Shown: positions 24,808-34,209 of the stretch, piece after piece
How positions within the stretch are numbered: position 1 is the stretch's first letter
How the letters are laid out: each line of letters starts with the position of its first letter
NCBI GenBank assembly: GCA_900079765.1
Contig: LT599017.1
Coordinates: forward strand, 2,263,766 to 2,327,765
Source of the DNA: an uncultured Eubacteriales bacterium
Lineage (GTDB): Bacteria > Bacillota > Clostridia > Oscillospirales > Oscillospiraceae
DNA length: 64,000 bases
Direction of reading: 5' to 3'
Position numbers and translations under genes: made by a program
The notes under the pieces: generated by a model
Database searches by the model: none
The model's input: only the letters and a program-made list of their open reading frames with translations
What the model was told of the DNA's origin: nothing

Positions 24808-27800
24808 TTACTTTACCATACTCTGTACAAAGCGCATCAGCATTGTGGCTACCTCAGCCCGGGTAGCAGTGCTGCCTGGGTCGAGCAGGTTGCCGGTCTT
24901 GCCGCTCAGGATTCCGTTCGCTACGACCCAGTTCATGGCCTCAGCCGCCCAGGGGCTGATAGCGGCGCTATCTGCAAAGGAGGCTACCGTCGTTCCATCA
25001 ATGGAAGTCTTTATTCCCTGCTTTTGCGCAAAACGGTAGAGCATAACGGCCAGAGACTCACGGGTAATGGTGGCGTCGGGGCTGAAACCGTTCCCAGTGC
25101 CGAGAACGATGCCCTCCCCGCTGGCCCAGGCCACCGCGGCAGCATACCAGCTGCTGGCATCCACGTCACCAAACGGGACGTTTCCGGCTTTCGGCTCATC
25201 CTCCAGGCGGTGGAGAACCGTAACAAGCATGCCGCGGGTCATAGGCAGATCGGGAGAGAACTTATCTCCACCCGTTCCCTGGAAGAGCTCGCGGGCAGTG
25301 GCAAAGCTTACAGCAGCGGATGCCCAATTGCCATCGGGCACGTCGGAGAAGGATTTGCTGTTGTCAGCAAGCTCCAACTTGGCGGACCCGTCCAGCAGGA
25401 CATTCACGCCGTCCTTGCTGACCACGGACTTGCGCACAAGGGTCTTCGTACCGTCGTCCCCGACTGCATAGACCACGGTGCCGGGGCTCACGTTCTTCAC
25501 GGGGATGGACACGATGGCCGTCTTGCCTGCCGGTAGTGTGACTGCGGCGGTAACGGTTCCGTCCTTTTTCGTCTCGACCACGGTCTTGCGCCCGTCGGGC
25601 CAGGTGGTCGTCGCGGTCACGGTGCCGGTGGTCTTATTCGTCACCGTTACAGTGGTGGATCCGTCGTCATTCTTCTTGGTGGTCGTGGTCGTGTTGCTGG
25701 AGGAATCGCCGCCAGACGGTGCAGACGGAGACAAAATATCCATTCTCGCGTTGAGACCGGAAAGCACCTTAGCATCACGGCTTGCATCCAGAGAGGAGAT
25801 GACCACTTTGGCGTTCTGGATATTCTGCGTGGTGGGCCGGACCTCGGCCACATCAAACACCAGGTCGCTCAGGGCGTAGGCGGACTTCATAATGGGGTGA
25901 CTGGCATCAATCTCTCCCTCTTCGGCTACCAAGCGCATCTTTTCAATGGCCATATCGCCCAGCAGGGCGTCCAGCGCGGGCTGGATATCAGCGGCGGCGC
26001 TCTGGCTCTCAATACCCTGGTAGAGGATGTTGGCCACAAAACCCAGGGTGGAGGAGGTATACCAGTTGCCGTCAAACTGGTTTGCATTGACGGTATTGTC
26101 GGTGACGGGGGAGTTAATCTTATTGGTGAGGTACACCACCACCAGATCCTCCGCGGGGTCGATCATAGTGAGGGTGCCGGTCCAGCCCTGATGGCCGATG
26201 GTGTTGCGGGAGGCCTGAACGCCGAAGTACCAGGGGCGACCCAAGTCGCCCTGTCTCCACCAGCCCTGGCCCCAGGTCGGGAGCGCGTCCTTGCGGGCGG
26301 TAAAGTAGCTGTTGACATTATTGCTGAAGAGGCGGTTGGTGCCGTAGCCACTCTGGTTAAGCATCAGCTGTGCAAGCTTGGCCAGATCCTCGGCGTTGGA
26401 GAAGAGGCCTGCATGGCCGGAGACGCCGCCCATGGAATACCAGGCCTTTTCGTCATGTACAGTTCCCTGAATGGTTCCCTCGCGGATACCGGTGAAGCTG
26501 ATCGCGCCGTCGCGGCTGTTGCCGTTGAGCTCAGTAGCAGCGATCTGGCTGGCGGTAAAACCGTGCTCCAGGGGATTAAACGTAATATTGTCGAGACCCA
26601 GGGGGGTATAGAAGGTATCTTTCAAAAAGGTATCGAGGTCCTTGCCCGTCACCTGCTCCACAATAAGCCCAAGGAGCATGTAGTCCACGTCGGAGTAGAC
26701 CGTCTTGGTGCCCGGCTCATAGACCAGCGGAGCCTTGCAGATGGCCTCGGCCACTTTGTCCTTGCCGACGGCATAGAGGGGGTTGGTGGAAGTCTGGTCG
26801 GGTTTCTGGGTTACCTGGTTGAACTTGTCGTTGTGGAACTGGGGGTCGGGGGCAAAACCGGCCTGGTGCTGGAGAATGTCCTGCACAGTCAGCTCGGCCT
26901 TCCAGGCTTTGGCGGTGGCCAGATCAGGCGCGCCTGTGCCCTGGCTCACACTGTACTTGATTTCAATGGTGTCGCTGGCAAAGGTGGGGAAGAACTTGGT
27001 AATGGGGTCGGTTAATTTTAGCTTGTTATACAGCGGGCTATTTTTATCCGCCCCCTTCTGCACCAAGTACTGCACTGCATAGTTGGTGGCGTACATCTTG
27101 GTATTGGACGCCAGGTCGTACAGAGTTTCAGTGGTGACGGCGGGGCTGTCCGTCTTGAGCGTTCCGTCGGGGTTGTAGGCATTCACAGTGCCCCAGGCAT
27201 TTGAATATACCAGCTTACCGTCCTTCACCACCGCCATCTGAGCGGAGGTAAAACCGTTGCTCACGTCATTTTTAACGATGGCATCGATCATATCAAAAGC
27301 CTTGCTGTCCAGACCCACCTCCTGCAGCGTACCGCTGGTAACCGTAGGGTTAGGGACAACCATAAGGACGCTCTTACTGTCGGTACCGATGGGCATATCC
27401 GTGACCTGAACCATATTCCGCCCATTGACTGAATATTCAGAGGCGTCAATGGCAAACATGGCTTTCTTATTGAGCATCGCGGAGGTATCCACCTCATGGC
27501 CGTTTACAAAGATCCGTAAACTTTCTACTGGTCTAATGATGGAGAAATAAACAGTTCCTTGGCCCTCATAGCCCTCAAACCAGCTAATGCTGTTCTGATA
27601 CGTGCCGGAGGTAGACAAACCGCTCAGGGTCGGGAAATAGACTGCGTTCTGGTCCGCCCCGCCTACATAATCTCCAGTGCCGGAATCAGCGCCGGGCATG
27701 GAGCTTACCTGAACGGCCGTCATCACTGTGCCGGTGCTGCTGTCCTTCGCAGAAATGGCATGAATGCGGTTCTGGAGTTCCGCCGCCCAAACTTCGGCGT

Positions 27801-29814
27801 TGTTTTTACTCGCCTGGCTATCTACATACAAACTTACATAACTTTGTAAATTATCCAGCGCGTCCTGCGCGTATGTCTTGGTAATCGATGTTTTGCGCTT
27901 CTCCGCACGGGTGATCATCAGGTCCACCAGCGCAAAGGCATCGTTCATATGGACAGCCTCATCATATTTACCCTCGTGGCTCTTAATGACTTTGACGCGC
28001 TCAATCGCCCACTGGTGGAGCGAAGCGTCCATAGCGTCAGGAGTGGAATCCATGGACTCATAGACATAGTTCACCACGCTGCCCAGCGCACCCAGCGCCA
28101 TATTGTCCGAGTAGAAGTCATTTGCGTCCACAGTGTTATCAATAACTGGGGAGTTTTTCTTGTTGGTCAGCAGGACAATTACCAAATCCCTCTCGGGGTC
28201 GATAACGGTGAGCGTCCCGGTCCAGCCCTGGTGGCCGACAGTGCTGGTGGAGGAATGGCTGGTAAAGTAGCTGTTGCGGCCCGCCTCAGCTTCACGCCAC
28301 CAGCCCAGGCCCCAGGTGGCAGAGTCAGTGCTCTTGGGCTTGGTAAATTCATCTATGACATTCTTGGAGAAAAACTGGAGGTCGCCATAGCCGCCACTCA
28401 GCATAACAGAAGCAAGCTTGGCTAAGTCCTCAGCATTGGAGAAAAGTCCCGCGTGACCTGAGATACCGCCCATGGCATAGTAGGCCTTTTCATCATGGAC
28501 AGTGCCCTGAATCACACCCTCACGGATACCGGTGAAGTTGATCGCGCCGTCGCGGCTGTTGCCGTTCAGTTCAGTGGCTGCAATCTGGCTGGATGTAAAA
28601 CCATTCTTCAGAGGGTTATAGGTCATGTGTGTAAGGTCCATAGGGTCCCAAAAAACTTCTTTCAGGAATTCGTCCAGTCCCTTTCCAGTCACCTGCTCCA
28701 CCACAAAGCAGAGCAGCATATAATCCACATCAGAGTAAAGGGTCTTCGTGCCCGGCTGATACATCAGAGGCGTTTTACAAATCGTCTCCAGGGTATTCGC
28801 TCTGGTTGCCATTGTTCCGTCTGATCCCGAATACAGGGGATTGTCTGTGTCAGCCTGCGGCTTTTGGGTAGCCTGGTTAAACTTGTCGTTATGATACTGC
28901 GGGTCGGCGGGGAAACCGGCCTGATGCTTGAGGATATCGCGGATCGTAAGTCCAGCTTTCCAGCCCTTATTGGTCTCCAGCCCGGGGTTCGCGTAGCCAT
29001 TATATGTAATGTCAATGGTATCATCTACAAATTTGCTGCCGATGATATCCACGATTTTTGTGTCGAGATCCATTTTGCCCTTGGTCACCAAATACTGGAT
29101 CGCATAATTCACCGAGTACATCTTGGTATTGGAGGCCAGGTCGTAGAGGGTATCAGTCGTGACGGGGACATAATTTGCATCCCCTTCTTTAATACGGCTG
29201 CCGTCGGAATTATAACCGTTCTCGGCACCCCAAGCATTGCTTATCACCAGCTTGCCGTCCTTGACCACAGCAAGCTGCGCCCCTGAAAACCCATACTTTA
29301 CTTCCGTCTTAATAAAATCATTGATAATGTCAAGTGTGCTATCATCCATACTCACATCCGCAGGAGCGCCCTTTATAACGGTGGGATAGGGCGCGTAGAC
29401 CGTAACAGCCTTGGAAAGCCCGGCGGGGAGGATGTTGGTCACCTGAACGGTGTTAGTGCCATCCACCGCCACATTGGAGATGTCCAGCTGATAGGTCTTG
29501 CCGGCCTGCATAGAGGAAGTGCTCACCTCTTCATTGTTGACAAACATACGAAAGCTTGTCACGCTAGAGGCCACGGAAACATACAGCTCTCCCTGATCCC
29601 GGAACCCCGTGAAGCTGATCAAACTGTTCATAGCCAGTGTGTCGTCCGTATAGCCTTTCCAATCGGGGAATGACGCCGTTATCTGCCACTGCGCGTCAGG
29701 AAGACTTACGGCACCTCCCTGAGAAATCGTCGCGGCTCCAGCCGGAGCAATTATGGTAACTGTCATTGCCGCTGCAAGGAGTAGTCCCAACAGTCGTTTG
29801 CGTCCTTGTCTCAT
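24808..29814 (-). CDS. Giant surface protein: two tandem PBP4B-like serine hydrolase domains plus SLH anchor
   Basis: The 1,668-residue protein has a signal peptide (1-27) and then two copies of one unit. Each unit is a beta-sandwich of about 120 residues followed by a beta-lactamase-like serine hydrolase resembling penicillin-binding protein PBP4B. The first catalytic S-x-x-K (SNTK) is near Ser228, the second near Ser903. Both copies keep YSDVDY (the YxN-like motif) and GHQGWTG (the HxG motif), so both look active. A Thr/Ser-rich linker (about 1350-1480) leads to three SLH repeats (about 1490-1668; SFSDVPDGNWASAAVSFA and two more), which bind secondary wall polymer. Likely role: cell-wall peptide cleavage or D-amino-acid ester/amide hydrolysis at the surface. 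The start at 29814 has AGGAGAG. Confidence 0.9.
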   Translation of the reverse strand: MRQGRKRLLGLLLAAAMTVTIIAPAGAATISQGGAVSLPDAQWQITASFPDWKGYTDDTLAMNSLISFTGFRDQGELYVSVASSVTSFRMFVNNEEVSTSSMQAGKTYQLDISNVAVDGTNTVQVTNILPAGLSKAVTVYAPYPTVIKGAPADVSMDDSTLDIINDFIKTEVKYGFSGAQLAVVKDGKLVISNAWGAENGYNSDGSRIKEGDANYVPVTTDTLYDLASNTKMYSVNYAIQYLVTKGKMDLDTKIVDIIGSKFVDDTIDITYNGYANPGLETNKGWKAGLTIRDILKHQAGFPADPQYHNDKFNQATQKPQADTDNPLYSGSDGTMATRANTLETICKTPLMYQPGTKTLYSDVDYMLLCFVVEQVTGKGLDEFLKEVFWDPMDLTHMTYNPLKNGFTSSQIAATELNGNSRDGAINFTGIREGVIQGTVHDEKAYYAMGGISGHAGLFSNAEDLAKLASVMLSGGYGDLQFFSKNVIDEFTKPKSTDSATWGLGWWREAEAGRNSYFTSHSSTSTVGHQGWTGTLTVIDPERDLVIVLLTNKKNSPVIDNTVDANDFYSDNMALGALGSVVNYVYESMDSTPDAMDASLHQWAIERVKVIKSHEGKYDEAVHMNDAFALVDLMITRAEKRKTSITKTYAQDALDNLQSYVSLYVDSQASKNNAEVWAAELQNRIHAISAKDSSTGTVMTAVQVSSMPGADSGTGDYVGGADQNAVYFPTLSGLSTSGTYQNSISWFEGYEGQGTVYFSIIRPVESLRIFVNGHEVDTSAMLNKKAMFAIDASEYSVNGRNMVQVTDMPIGTDSKSVLMVVPNPTVTSGTLQEVGLDSKAFDMIDAIVKNDVSNGFTSAQMAVVKDGKLVYSNAWGTVNAYNPDGTLKTDSPAVTTETLYDLASNTKMYATNYAVQYLVQKGADKNSPLYNKLKLTDPITKFFPTFASDTIEIKYSVSQGTGAPDLATAKAWKAELTVQDILQHQAGFAPDPQFHNDKFNQVTQKPDQTSTNPLYAVGKDKVAEAICKAPLVYEPGTKTVYSDVDYMLLGLIVEQVTGKDLDTFLKDTFYTPLGLDNITFNPLEHGFTASQIAATELNGNSRDGAISFTGIREGTIQGTVHDEKAWYSMGGVSGHAGLFSNAEDLAKLAQLMLNQSGYGTNRLFSNNVNSYFTARKDALPTWGQGWWRQGDLGRPWYFGVQASRNTIGHQGWTGTLTMIDPAEDLVVVYLTNKINSPVTDNTVNANQFDGNWYTSSTLGFVANILYQGIESQSAAADIQPALDALLGDMAIEKMRLVAEEGEIDASHPIMKSAYALSDLVFDVAEVRPTTQNIQNAKVVISSLDASRDAKVLSGLNARMDILSPSAPSGGDSSSNTTTTTKKNDDGSTTVTVTNKTTGTVTATTTWPDGRKTVVETKKDGTVTAAVTLPAGKTAIVSIPVKNVSPGTVVYAVGDDGTKTLVRKSVVSKDGVNVLLDGSAKLELADNSKSFSDVPDGNWASAAVSFATARELFQGTGGDKFSPDLPMTRGMLVTVLHRLEDEPKAGNVPFGDVDASSWYAAAVAWASGEGIVLGTGNGFSPDATITRESLAVMLYRFAQKQGIKTSIDGTTVASFADSAAISPWAAEAMNWVVANGILSGKTGNLLDPGSTATRAEVATMLMRFVQSMVK

Positions 29815-30014
29815 TTTACTTCTCTCCTTTTTAATTTTTATACTCCTCTCCCGGAGTAGGCAACCACACCTTAACACAGTGCACAAATTGTATCAACGCT
29901 TTTGCTTCTGATTCAAACATTATTCCAATCTTCGGAATTTTCAATATCTATTTGTTTAAAACATTGAAACTATTTTCTATATTTCATCCTTTTTTGTGGA
30001 AATTATATATAATA

Positions 30015-30052
30015 AAAGGAGCTCTCCGGCATAGCCGTCGGAGAGCTCCTTT
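30015..30052. terminator. Bidirectional terminator after murR
   Basis: A perfect 14-bp stem (30015-30028 with 30039-30052) ends in AAA/TTT. It lies just beyond the murR stop. Confidence 0.85.
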
Positions 30053-30063
30053 AACTACATATT

Positions 30064-30921
30064 CTAGAGGGGTCTGGTAACTCGAGGCTTATCGATGTGG
30101 GTGCGGTCCAACTGCTGAATACAAAAATCGTATTCCGTGTTTGCAAAGCTTACGTAGAGCACGTCCACCACGTTGAGCTGGGAGATGCGGGAGGACATGG
30201 CCCCGCTGCGGAATGTGGACTCGTTGGAGGCGACATAGAGGTTATAGGTCGAGAGCTCCGCCACTGCCGAGGGGGCAAAGCGCGTGATGGCGATGATGGG
30301 AGTGTCGTTCTTCCTCATCTCCTGTATGCACTGGACCATCTCAACCGTCTCCCCTGAGTAGGAGAAAACAATGCCTAAATCACTCTTCTTGGAGTTGCAC
30401 GCCTGAAGGAGCTGGGAGTGCCAGTCGTCGTTGACGATGCAGGCCTTGTCCAGACGCAGGAATTTTAAATAGGCGTCCCGCGCCACACAGAGGGATGCGC
30501 CGACGCCGAATAAGAGTATCCGGTTGCTCTGGCTGATGAGCTCCACGCATTTGTGCACCGTATCTGCATCCAGAAGGTTCTTTGTGTCTTCCAGACAGAG
30601 TACATTTTTATAGGTGGTCTTCTCAATGATCTCCTCAATGCTGTCGCTCCGGCTTACCTCCTTTCGCTCCTCCTCCGCGCTCTTCTTGCGCAGGGCCAGC
30701 TCATAGGTCACCGCGCGCCTGAAGTCCTTGTACCCCTCGAATCCCACCCTATGGCACATACGGATGATGGTGGAGGGAGATGAAAAGGTCCGCTCGGCCA
30801 GTTGGTGGATGCTCAGGTTCATGGCCTCCTCCGGCTTTTCCAGCAGGTAGTCGGCCACGCTGCGCTCGGTGGCGCTTACCAAGTCCCGACTCTCCCGGAG
30901 ACGAAGCAGCGCGCTCTTCAT
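30064..30921 (-). CDS. MurR/RpiR family transcriptional regulator
   Basis: The 285-residue protein has an N-terminal RpiR helix-turn-helix (ATERSVADYLLEKPEEAMNLSIHQLAE, then TFSSPSTIIRMCHRVGFEGYKDFR, residues 16-70) and a SIS sugar-phosphate-binding domain (about 120-260; ILLFGVGASLCVARD, GIVFSYSGETVEM). MurR regulators bind MurNAc-6-phosphate and control murQ-murP. Here the divergent murQ-murP-mupG genes make that role very likely. The gene follows the EIIA gene by 34 bases and shares its transcript. Confidence 0.88.
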   Translation of the reverse strand: MKSALLRLRESRDLVSATERSVADYLLEKPEEAMNLSIHQLAERTFSSPSTIIRMCHRVGFEGYKDFRRAVTYELALRKKSAEEERKEVSRSDSIEEIIEKTTYKNVLCLEDTKNLLDADTVHKCVELISQSNRILLFGVGASLCVARDAYLKFLRLDKACIVNDDWHSQLLQACNSKKSDLGIVFSYSGETVEMVQCIQEMRKNDTPIIAITRFAPSAVAELSTYNLYVASNESTFRSGAMSSRISQLNVVDVLYVSFANTEYDFCIQQLDRTHIDKPRVTRPL

Positions 30922-30955
30922 AATTCCCGCACTCCTTTCCGCCCCATCAGGGCGC

Positions 30956-31465
30956 TCACTTCTTTTTCAGCGTATACAGAACCTCGCCATGGGTAATTGG
31001 CCCTTTGGCCGCCCGGCTCTCAAAGTCATAGTCGTCGGTGTTGAGGACGATAATGGGGCTGGCGGTGTCATACCCCTCGGCCTTAATGGCCTCGATATCA
31101 AACTCAATGAGCAGATCGCCCTGGGCCACATTCTGGCCCTCCTCGCAGTGTACTGTGAAACCCCGGCCCTCCATCCGCACCGTGTCCCGTCCAATGTGGA
31201 GCAGCAGCTCCACCCCGGAGGGTGTGGTGATGCACAGGGCGTGGCCCGTCTTCTTCTGGAGGCCCTGGACTGTGCCGGCGGCAGGGGCGTAGAGCTTCCC
31301 CTCCGTGGGAAGGACAGCCAGCCCGTCTCCCAGGAGTTTCTGGGCAAAGGTGGCATCCTGTACCTCCTCAATGGGCAGGACTTCCCCCGTAATAGGGCTG
31401 ACAATCACCTCTCCGGCCGTTTCTTTCTTACCAAAAAGGCGAGAAAAAAATGTATTCTCTTTCAT
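30956..31465 (-). CDS. PTS glucose-type EIIA protein (stand-alone)
   Basis: The 169-residue cytoplasmic protein is an EIIA-Glc domain. The phosphorylated histidine is H90 in LLLHIGRDTV and the partner histidine H75 in KKTGHALCI, the same numbers as in E. coli Crr. It passes phosphate from HPr to an EIIB. The EIIBC protein encoded divergently has no IIA domain of its own, so this one very probably completes it. A GTG at 31474 lies too close to the AGGAG; the ATG at 31465 is 12 bases from it, so the start is not certain. Confidence 0.9.
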   Translation of the reverse strand: MKENTFFSRLFGKKETAGEVIVSPITGEVLPIEEVQDATFAQKLLGDGLAVLPTEGKLYAPAAGTVQGLQKKTGHALCITTPSGVELLLHIGRDTVRMEGRGFTVHCEEGQNVAQGDLLIEFDIEAIKAEGYDTASPIIVLNTDDYDFESRAAKGPITHGEVLYTLKKK

Positions 31466-31545
31466 AGATATCACTGTCTCCTTTTATTTACCATTGTGCT
31501 CTTGTACTGCGGCGGGAGGCCGCATTTCAGTACGGTATATATAAT

Positions 31546-31574
31546 ATCATAAAATACCGCCTTTTTTTTGTCAA
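31546..31574 (-). promoter_or_regulatory. Promoter of the EIIA-murR operon
   Basis: On the minus strand TTGACA (31569-31574) and TATGAT (31546-31551) are spaced by 17 bp. Confidence 0.78.
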
Positions 31575-31707
31575 GATAAAACAAAGTTTTAATTGTATAA
31601 TGTGGACAATTTATTATTACTTTTCTAAAAAAGTTTCATCATTTTGCCATGTAACATCCAAAACAATTCGATTTCTTGGCACAAAGTACCGGCGAATCGT
31701 ATTTCAA

Positions 31708-31736
31708 TTGACATCGACGAGAAAGTTTTGTACCAT
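31708..31736 (+). promoter_or_regulatory. Promoter of the murQ operon
   Basis: TTGACA (31708-31713) and TACCAT (31731-31736) are spaced by 17 bp. A TATAAT at 31596-31601 has no -35 at a usable distance. Between the divergent promoters lies AT-rich sequence with small dyads (for example ATTGT...ACAAT near 31593-31610) that could be MurR sites. Confidence 0.62.
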
Positions 31737-31778
31737 AACGCTGTAAGGATCCCCCCTTGCAGAGAGGAGATGCCAAGC

Positions 31779-32675
31779 GTGGCGCTTGACTTAAAAAAAA
31801 TGACAACCGAGACAAGAAACCCCAACACCATGGAGCTGGACAAGATGACTCCTTTGGAGATCGTCACCACCATGAACCGGGAAGACGCGCTGGTCCCCAA
31901 GGCGATTGAGGCCGTTCTGCCTCAGGTTGCTTCGGTGGTGGAATGGGCGGTGGAGTCCCTGGAGGCGGGCGGGCGGCTCTTTTATATGGGCGCGGGCACC
32001 AGCGGCCGCCTGGGCGTGCTGGATGCCGCCGAGTGTCCCCCCACCTTCGGTGTCTCCCCCGATCTGGTCGTAGGCCTGATCGCCGGGGGCGACACGGCTT
32101 TTCTCAAGGCTGTCGAGGGCGCGGAGGACAGCTTTGATCTGGGCCGCCAGGATTTGATCGACCATACGCTCGAGAGCCGCGACCTGGTTGTCGGCATCGC
32201 CGCCAGCGGGCGCACCCCCTATGTGCTGGGCGGCCTTGCCTACGCGAAAGAAACGGGCTGCCGCACGGTCGCCATCTCCTGCAATGCAGGGTGCGACATC
32301 GGCAAAGCCGCCGATTTGGCCGTAGAGGTGGTGGTGGGTCCCGAGGTACTCACCGGCTCCACCAGGCTGAAGGCAGGCACCGCACAAAAGCTTATTTTAA
32401 ACATGATCTCCACCGCTACCATGGTGGGTGTGGGCAAGGTCTACCAGAACCTGATGGTGGACGTAATGCAAACCAATGAAAAGCTCCACGTTCGAGCTGA
32501 GAACATTGTCATGGCGGCTACCGGAGCGGAGCGAGCTGAGGCAAAGGCAGCCATCTCCGCCGCGGACGGCAGCGTAAAGACCGCTATCACTATGATCCTC
32601 ACCGGGTGCGACGCACCCGCCGCCATCGTGCGGCTGGAGAAGGCCAGGGGCCACGTCCGGGAGGCCATCCGATAA
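31779..32675 (+). CDS. murQ: N-acetylmuramic acid 6-phosphate etherase
   Basis: The 298-residue enzyme cleaves the lactyl ether of MurNAc-6-phosphate, giving GlcNAc-6-phosphate and D-lactate. It has a SIS domain with MGAGTSGRLGVLDAAECPPTFG near residue 70 and GIAASGRTPYV near 145, and the MKAGTAQK-like LKAGTAQKLILN segment with TNEKLHVR near 230. The length equals that of E. coli MurQ. The start is GTG at 31779, with AGAGGAG 9 bases upstream and alignment to the usual N-terminus; an ATG at 31770 is too close to that site. It heads the murQ-murP-mupG operon. Confidence 0.95.
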   Translation: MALDLKKMTTETRNPNTMELDKMTPLEIVTTMNREDALVPKAIEAVLPQVASVVEWAVESLEAGGRLFYMGAGTSGRLGVLDAAECPPTFGVSPDLVVGLIAGGDTAFLKAVEGAEDSFDLGRQDLIDHTLESRDLVVGIAASGRTPYVLGGLAYAKETGCRTVAISCNAGCDIGKAADLAVEVVVGPEVLTGSTRLKAGTAQKLILNMISTATMVGVGKVYQNLMVDVMQTNEKLHVRAENIVMAATGAERAEAKAAISAADGSVKTAITMILTGCDAPAAIVRLEKARGHVREAIR

Positions 32676-32781
32676 CCCAAGGCTCAGGTTTTGTGCAAAA
32701 ATGGCGTATGCCATTTTTGCAGCCCGTCGTAAACGGCGGGCTGCCATACATCCAGTGAGAGAAAAGGAGAGGTGTTTTCGC

Positions 32782-34209
32782 ATGACAAATCAAGAGCTAT
32801 CCAAGCGCATCCTGGAATTGGTCGGCGGCAAGGCAAACGTAGTCAGCGCCAGCAACTGCATGACCCGACTCCGCATCCAGCTCAAGGACAACTCCCTCGT
32901 TAAGGTCGACGAACTGAAGAACACCGAAGGCGTCCTCGGCGTGGTGGAGGACGTGACCCTCCAGGTCGTCCTCGGCCCCGGCAAGGCCCGCAAGGTGTGC
33001 GACATCTTCGTGGTGGACGCGGGCGTCCAAAACGTGACCAGCGATCAGAGCTGGCAGGACAACAAGGCCGCCATGAAGGCCGGCCAGAAGGACAGCCCCC
33101 TCAAGCAGGGCCTGCGCACCATCGCCAGCATCTTCATCCCCATGATCCCCGCCATCATCGCCGCCGGCCTCTTCAACGGCCTCGCGAGCCTCATGGGCCA
33201 GATCTTCAAGACCAACGAAGCATACGCCGCCGGTACGGGCGTCGCTTTCATCATCAGCCAGCTCTTATCCCTGTTCGGCGCATCCTTCCTCGGCTACTTC
33301 GCCATCTACACCGGCGTGAACGCCGCCAAGCAGTTCGGCGCCACTCCCGCCCTGGGCGGCATGCTGGGCGGAATCTCTATCGGCAGCCAGATCGTGACCA
33401 TCTCCACCATCCTGGGCCTCTACAACGCGGATGTGCCCCTCAACTCCATCCTCACCACCGGCAAGGGCGGTATCATCGGCGTCATCATCGGCGTGTGGAT
33501 TCTGGCCAAGGTGGAGAAGTGGGTTCGCGCCCACATCCCCGATGTGCTCGACCTGATTGTGACCCCCCTGCTCTCCCTGCTGGTCGTAGGCACTCTGTAC
33601 GTATTTATCCTCATGCCCGTCACCGGCTTTATCTCTGACATCCTGGTGAAGGCCCTGAGCGTCATCATCAACTCTCAGAACCCCGTGGTGGCCGTCATCT
33701 CCGGGTACGTGCTGGCCGCCGTGTTCCTGCCCATGGTCCTGCTTGGCCTGCACCACGGCCTCATCCCCATCTATGCCATCCAGCTTGAAAACCTGGGCGG
33801 CGTAACCCTGTTCCCCGTGCTGGCCATGGCCGGTGCCGGTCAGGTGGGTGCCGCATTTGCCATCCTCATCAAGGCCCGCAAGGTCAAGAACATCCGCATG
33901 GAGAAGACCATCATCGGCGCCCTGCCCGCCGGCCTCCTGGGCGTGGGCGAGCCTCTGATCTACGGCGTCACCCTTCCCATGGGCAAGCCCTTCATCACTG
34001 CCGGTCTGGGCGCCGGTTTCGGCGGCGCGTTCGTGATGCTCATGCACGTTATGGCTATCGCCTGGGGTCCCTCCGGCCTGGTCGCCATCCCCCTGATGAA
34101 GACCCCCGCCATGATGCTCTACTTCTTCCTGGGTCTCGTCATCTCTTACATCATGGGCTTTATCATCACCTGGTTCGGCATCAAGGCCCAGGACGTGGCA
34201 AATGCCTAA
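32782..34209 (+). CDS. murP: PTS EIIBC transporter for MurNAc or MurNAc-GlcNAc (MurP-like)
   Basis: The 475-residue protein joins an EIIB domain (1-90; phosphorylated Cys26 in SASNCMTRLRIQL) to a ten-helix glucose-type EIIC domain (about 110-470; GLHHGLIPIYAIQ and GVGEPLIYGVTLPMGKPF). It imports and phosphorylates the sugar. There is no IIA domain, matching known MurP, and a stand-alone EIIA is encoded divergently. The start codon follows AGGAGAGGTG; a longer open frame upstream has no site. Neighbouring murQ and mupG make MurNAc-containing sugars the likely substrate. Its codon use is strongly biased to C-ending codons, suggesting high expression. Confidence 0.9.
   Translation: MTNQELSKRILELVGGKANVVSASNCMTRLRIQLKDNSLVKVDELKNTEGVLGVVEDVTLQVVLGPGKARKVCDIFVVDAGVQNVTSDQSWQDNKAAMKAGQKDSPLKQGLRTIASIFIPMIPAIIAAGLFNGLASLMGQIFKTNEAYAAGTGVAFIISQLLSLFGASFLGYFAIYTGVNAAKQFGATPALGGMLGGISIGSQIVTISTILGLYNADVPLNSILTTGKGGIIGVIIGVWILAKVEKWVRAHIPDVLDLIVTPLLSLLVVGTLYVFILMPVTGFISDILVKALSVIINSQNPVVAVISGYVLAAVFLPMVLLGLHHGLIPIYAIQLENLGGVTLFPVLAMAGAGQVGAAFAILIKARKVKNIRMEKTIIGALPAGLLGVGEPLIYGVTLPMGKPFITAGLGAGFGGAFVMLMHVMAIAWGPSGLVAIPLMKTPAMMLYFFLGLVISYIMGFIITWFGIKAQDVANA

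Noticed and set aside
25897-27015. Long plus-strand open frame of 372 codons opposite the SLH protein gene
   Set aside because: It mirrors a strongly supported coding strand, has no ribosome binding site and gives no recognisable domain.
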